64,000 nucleotides of DNA from Gigaspora margarita. Lineage: Eukaryota; Glomeromycota; Glomeromycetes; Diversisporales; Gigasporaceae. Positions 59,513 to 64,000 of the stretch are shown piece by piece. The translations under genes were made by a program, and so were the position numbers. The stretch spans positions 172,388-236,387 of the forward strand of contig WTPW01000402.1 in assembly GCA_009809945.1 (NCBI GenBank). Direction: 5' to 3'. A model generated the notes under the pieces. It ran no database searches, had not been told where the DNA came from, and saw only the letters and a program-made list of their open reading frames with translations. Numbering within the stretch: position 1 is the stretch's first letter; each line of letters starts with the position of its first letter.

Positions 59513-61705
59513 CAGCTGTTTTCATAAATTCTGGGGCACCTTACAGCTGTTTTCATAAATTCTGGGACACCCTAAAAAAATTTGCCGATGATAATAGCGT
59601 AAGTCGTAAATTTTCAATTCCTATTCTTTGGCGCTCAAACGAAGCCTTTATTCATTTCTAATTATTTTTCGACGAAAATTTGGTTTTAAAAAATTGAATT
59701 AAATTTCAATTCCTATTCTTTGGCAAGATCTATTCATTTCTAATTATTTTTCGTTTCTTGTCGAAGACGAAAAATTCGTTTTTAAAAAATTTCAATTCCT
59801 ATATACATTTTCGTTCAAAATAAGACTTTATTCACTTCTAATTATTTTTCGTTTCATATCGATGATGAAATATTCGTTTTTAAAAAATTGAATTTTTGGC
59901 AAGATTCATTTTCGTTCAAACGGAGTCTTTATTCATTTCTAATTATTTTTCGTTTCTTGTCGAAGAAGAAAAATTAGTTTTTAAAAAATTGTATAAAACT
60001 TCCATTCCTATTCTTTGATAAGATCAAACGAAGGCATTTATTCATTCTTAATTATTTTTCGTTTCTTATCGAAGACGAAAAATTCGTTTTTAAAAAATTT
60101 CGATTCCAATTCTTTGGCAAGATCCATTTTCGTTCAAACGAAGTCATTTATTTATTTCTAATTATTTTTCGTTCTTGTTGAAGATGAAAATTTTATTTTT
60201 AAAAAATTTGGGATATCTCAATTCATGATCATATTTAACTTTTTTAATAACGGCACCTGTTCGATTGTTATAAAAGTCTTTACTTTTTTTACATTTCTTG
60301 TTAAGGTTTATTGGTTGATATGAATAGTTTTTTCCATAAATTTTCGTACAAACCGAGCACACCAAACATGTTGGACAAGCATTCGAACGAAAATTTAAAA
60401 TCGTTGAAATTATTGTATGACAATCGTAAAATGATCATTATGATACAAAAATATCTTTTATTTAATTAATTTATTATACCGAATCAATAACTTATCGAAT
60501 TCGACCGAAGAATTATTTGGCAAATTTTTTTTAGGTGTCCCAGAATTTATGAAAACAGCTGTAAAAAAATTTGCCGTGATAATTTCGGCCGAATTCGATA
60601 AGTTATTGATTTCGGGAAATAAGAGTCAGATACGTAATTTAATAAGATCAGTGACTAACAGTTAATATATATTTCAATAAGACTAAATATCGTAAGTCGT
60701 AAATTTCAATTCCTATTCTTTGGCACGATACATTTTTGCTCAAACGAAGCCTTTATTCATTTCTAATTATTTTTCGACGAAAATTTGGTTTTAAAAAAAT
60801 TGAATTAAAATTTCAATTCCTATTTTTTGGCAAGATACATTTTCGTTCAAACGAGCCTTTATTCATTTCTAATTATTTTCCGTTTCTTGCAAAGACGAAA
60901 AATTCGTTTTTTAAGAAGTTGAATTAAATTTCAATTCCTATATCCATTTTCGTTCAAACGAATCATTGATTCACTTTAATTATTTTTTGTTTCATGCCGA
61001 AGATGAAAAATTCGTTTTTAAAAAATTGAATTAAATTCCAATTCCTATTCTTTGTCAAGATTCATTTTCGTTCAAATGGAGTCTTTATTCATTTCTAGTT
61101 ATTTTTCGTTTCTTGTCGAAGACGAAAAATTAGTTTAAAAAATTGTATAAAACTTCAATTCCTATTCTTTGACAAGACCCATATTCGTTCAAACGAAGGC
61201 ATTTATTCATTCTTGATTATTTTTCGCTTCTTGTCGAAGATGAAAAATTCGTTTTTAAAAAATTAAATTTCGATTCCAATTCTTTGGCAAGGCATTTATT
61301 TATTTCTAATTATTTTTCGGTCTTGTCGAAGGCGAAAATTTATTTTTAAAGAATTTGGGGTATCTCAATTCATGATCATATTTAACTTTTTAATAGCGGC
61401 ACCCGTTCGAGTAATATATTTGTTATAAAAGTCTAATTTATATTCGATTCCTTTTTTACATTTTTTGTTAAGGTTTATTTCCATAAATTTTCGTACAAAC
61501 TAAGCACACCAAACATGTTGGACAAGCATTTGAACGAAAATTTAAAATTGTTGACATTATTGTATGACAATCGTAAAATGATCATTATGATACAAAAATA
61601 GCTTTTATTAATTATTTTATTATACCGCATCAATAACTTATCGAATTCGACCGAAGAATCATTCGACAATTTTTTTAGGTGTCTCAGAATTTATGAAAAC
61701 AGCTG
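59513..61705. mobile_element. TA element interrupted by a copy of itself
   Basis: The outer copy begins cagctgttttcataaattct at 59513 and ends with the complement at 61705, flanked by TA. Thirty bases in, at a TA (59542-59543), an inner copy (59544-60561) of the same family is inserted; after it the outer sequence resumes exactly (aaaaaaatttgcc). Each copy contains about six units of roughly 105 bp (ttcattcctattctttggca, ttcatttctaattatttttc, gacgaaaaattcgtt). Near the right side of each copy a minus-strand frame keeps ACPTCLVCxVCTKIYG. Confidence 0.88.
59544..60561. mobile_element. Inner copy of the self-inserted TA element
   Basis: Ends cagctgttttcataaattct, then gggacacc, and ggtgtcccagaatttatgaa, then aacagctg, are inverted over 28 bp and flanked by TA at 59542-59543 and 60562-60563. 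1018 bp. The minus-strand frame at 60162-60390 has a Cys cluster and Lys/Tyr-rich tail but no recognised transposase domain. Confidence 0.88.
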
Positions 61706-61842
61706 TAAAATAAAAATTTTCATCAATTTCGGATAGTTGGTTGTAGAGAACCTCATTTAAAGTTTAAGTAAAAAATTTGTTGCGTACTTCTTTTTTTAAA
61801 AAGCTTTAACTGATGATTTCCTGAAAACAATATCCCGAAATT

Positions 61843-61844
<2 letters not shown>

Positions 61845-61898
<54 letters not shown>

Positions 61899-61899
61899 C
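61845..61899. repeat. Poly-T tract of about 54 bases
   Basis: The longest homopolymer of the window, in the right arm of the 3.7-kb foldback and with no matching tract in the left arm. Its length may be affected by sequencing. Confidence 0.9.
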
Positions 61900-62609
61900 T
61901 TTATTCTGTGGATTCGTAAAATTAAAATAAAAAAAAATTTGATTGAATTTGAATAGCTTATTGTCAAGAAATTTTCATTAGAATTTAAAAGAAAAATTGC
62001 CGAACCTTTTCTTTATAGGTGCCTAAGATTACTCGGCACTTACCTAGTCAAATTCGATCAATTTTTTTATTTTTGTTCTATGAGCCTATTAGAATTAAAA
62101 TAAAAAAAAAACCAAAATTGACTAGACAAGTGCCGAGCAATCTTTGTTTAAAGTTTAGACGCCTATAAAAAAGGGTTTGCCCGATTTTTCTTTTAACTTC
62201 TAATGAATGTTTCTCAATCACTAGCTATTCAATTTGACCAAAAATTTTTATTTTAATTTATGAACTCATAGAATCAAAATAAAAAAAATGTTACATCGAA
62301 TTTGGATAGTTGCTTGTCGAGAAGCCTTCATAAAAGTATGATAAAATGAATTTCAAACGATTTTAGTTTTTTCTCCAATTTCTTTTTTAAACTTCCAGTG
62401 AAGATTTCTCGATAGCCATTTATCAGATTTCAATGGAATTTTATATTTAATTCTACAGAAGTATATAATTAAAATAAAAAATTTACAAGTTTAATTGAGA
62501 GTTATTGGGAAAACATCGCTAGGATTTTAAAAAAAATTTATCAGAAATCGGAAATCAAATTTGATTGACTAGTCAAAATGTACTAGCCACTGGGGTACTT
62601 TTGTTTATT

Positions 62610-62905
62610 GTATCGAGGCAGCTTTGTGTTGTTCGATCACCGATGAAAGTATGATCGAGTAATTTGTAACTAAATAAATAATGGAAGTACGAGGCATTAA
62701 TATATCAGAGTAGTGATCAGCATATGAATTGATCTTTTCTGCAAACTCAGCATTCGTTCTAGTTTTATCGAGCAATATTAGCTGTTAGATTCTTTGCACC
62801 ATTTTTTTGTATCAAGGATAAGAAACCATCGTCAGTTTGTTGTGACTTTGAATCAACACAAGATCGGGACTGCTCAACTTCGAAGCTAGCTTGTCCATTG
62901 AAATG
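62610..62905 (-). pseudogene. Unidentified coding relic, minus strand
   Basis: An ATG at about 62905 opens a frame of 47 codons (MHFNGQASFEVEQSRSCVDS, then SQQTDDGFLSLIQKNGAKNL) ending in a stop at about 62763. A second frame, displaced by one base and overlapping that stop, reads LDKTRTNAEFAEKINSYADH and continues for about 50 codons to a stop at about 62610. The codon-like composition of both suggests one gene broken by a one-base shift, or an intron I could not place. No domain recognised. Confidence 0.45.
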
Positions 62906-62984
62906 CATAAGTTTTTGTGTTATGATATGGGTTTGTCAAAACAGTTTGTGATTAATAAGGTTGTTTGTGTTTACTAAAAGAAAA

Positions 62985-63205
62985 ATAAATCAGCAAAAGA
63001 GTCTAAAGAAAATGAGACAAATGTTAGTCCGAATAAGGTTATAGGTGATGCTGGTTTTCATTCATTCTTATAGTCTTCCAGGTCATCCGAGGTGAGGAGT
63101 GGTCCACGTAATGGGGTCGTTGGCCTAGATAATATGAGTTCTAAGATCACCAACCATCTGGTGCATGAAATTAAGTTATTTTTGATTAGGATTTTGAGGA
63201 CATAG
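62985..63205 (+). pseudogene. Unidentified coding-like relic, plus strand
   Basis: A frame reads AKESKENETNVSPNKVIGDA, one in-frame TAG, then SSRSSEVRSGPRNGVVGLDN and continues to a TAG at about 63205. Ser/Asn/Gly-rich, no start codon, no recognised domain. It could be a linker region of a lost gene. Confidence 0.35.
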
Positions 63206-63589
63206 GAATGTGAAAAAGGCTAAAGCTAGGAATAAAATGAGTGGTGTAATGCGGGATTGTTGATAGATAAAGGTTAGACTCAAGTCATGCCTTTCATTAA
63301 AAATAAATAAAAAAAAAAGGTTATTCCATTTCAAATTATTCATTGAAAATTTGACTGGAGTATATGAACTTTTTAGCATCGGTTTGTACGAAAGTGAATA
63401 CTTTACATATCAATTGTTTATCCGTTTCACTTTGTTGATATGTATGTTTTTACAAGTTCACGAAGTTAAAGCAACATATTTTCATCTAGCTTTGCTTTAT
63501 TTTGAACTTCTTTAGATAAATTACTGGTTTTTAACTTCAGAAAAGCAGCTTATCAAATTTTCTTATATGATTTGTTTAGTATATGACCT
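63206..63589. other. Gene-free stretch
   Basis: No gene or element recognised. Confidence 0.45.
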
Positions 63590-63876
63590 TATGGGACTAT
63601 GTAGATTTTAAGAATAAAAATTAAAATTTTAGCCATCCAGTAATTCAATTCAAATAAACTTTTTTATTTTGTAAAACTCACTAAGTTCTACAAAATAAAA
63701 AAGTTTATTTGAATTAGATTACTGGATGGCTAGAAATTTAATTTTTATTCTTACCGTATAGACCTGAAATAATGCACAGGGTGATATTTCGAATCTCGGC
63801 CCGAATTAAGCTTGATTGGGCCGAAATTGTAATTTCACCCTGCGCGTTATTTTGGGTATCCAAATAGTCCCGTAAT
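63590..63876. mobile_element. Compound hairpin: 145-bp palindrome beside family B copy 2
   Basis: 63609-63752 is a near-perfect hairpin (aagaataaaaattaaaattt, then agccatccagtaatt, opposite its complement). 63753-63862 is a second palindrome related to 25506-25625 (acctgaaataatgcacaggg opposite ccctgcgcgttattttgggt). A gggactatgtaga word at 63594 is mirrored by tccaaatagtccc at 63859, so both may lie inside one older element. Confidence 0.65.
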
Positions 63877-64000
63877 GTCATTTTCAAGGCAAAGTCCCCA
63901 TATGATTCTAGTAAAGATTTATATTATCATATTTATTAACTAAGAAAAAACTTTGTAAAGTTATTTAATGTATTCAAAGAACAATTTGTAAATGTTTTTT

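Larger units (their letters stand above)
58860..62540. mobile_element. Giant foldback, 3.7 kb
   Basis: The left end (taaaatcctaacgatgtttt, then ccgaataactactcaatta) and right end (the complement, from taattgagagttattggga) are inverted. Arms of about 650 and 830 bp contain repeated modules such as caaagtttaggggcctat and gtcaaaatcgatcaa in both senses. The middle is occupied by the nested TA elements at 59513-61705. No gene. Confidence 0.75.

Overview
The window is very AT-rich, gene-poor eukaryotic DNA. Its few host genes have short GT-AG introns, and two encode long Sel1-like repeat proteins with YYQKSA-type repeats. That repeat style, hAT and CACTA-type transposons and pervasive palindromic MITEs suggest an arbuscular mycorrhizal fungus of the Rhizophagus type (Glomeromycotina). 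This assignment is inference from gene style, with no database match behind it. | Host genes. I can support four. (1) 4142-6359 (+) is a six-exon, signal-peptide-bearing, pepsin-fold protein in which both catalytic aspartate motifs are gone; it ends in a proline/leucine tandem repeat and an extra Trp/Cys-rich domain. (2) 29065-30792 (-) and (3) 43953-45353 (-) are paralogous Sel1-repeat proteins of 575 and 466 residues with a shared promoter block about 60 bp upstream of each ATG. (4) 52292-52682 (-) is a two-exon, 95-residue CsbD-like stress protein too short in each exon to show as a long ORF. No tRNA or rRNA gene was seen. | Transposons. The largest object is a complete CACTA-like (CMC superfamily) element at 32960-42339, with perfect 15-bp inverted ends, a 3-bp TAA target duplication, subterminal repeat arrays at both ends, a decayed Tnp2-type transposase on the minus strand and a decayed second gene on the plus strand. 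hAT activity shows as a transposase C-terminus at 1-213, a transposase relic near 47000, a 2.7-kb element at 47989-50711 and several MITEs with 8-bp target duplications. A MULE-type MITE with a 9-bp duplication lies at 56582-57101. TA-flanked mariner-like MITEs recur at 13077, 23343, 42749, 48287 and 59513; the last has a second copy of itself inserted at a TA inside it. Many other elements are simple long palindromes (foldbacks) of 0.3 to 3.7 kb. | Retroelement fossils. A pair of LTRs at 10371-10904 and 15846-16400 bounds a decayed minus-strand LTR retrotransposon carrying two MITE insertions. A Ty3-type gag relic lies near 21240-21760. Both are long dead. | Layout. 1-4000: transposon debris. 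4000-6400: the pepsin-like gene. 6400-29000: a gene desert of nested foldbacks and retroelement fossils. 29000-45400: two Sel1 genes flanking the CACTA-like element. 45400-52000: hAT territory. 52300-52800: CsbD gene. 53000-64000: densely nested MITEs and a 3.7-kb foldback. The host genes do not form an operon or an obvious pathway; the Sel1 pair is a dispersed duplication.
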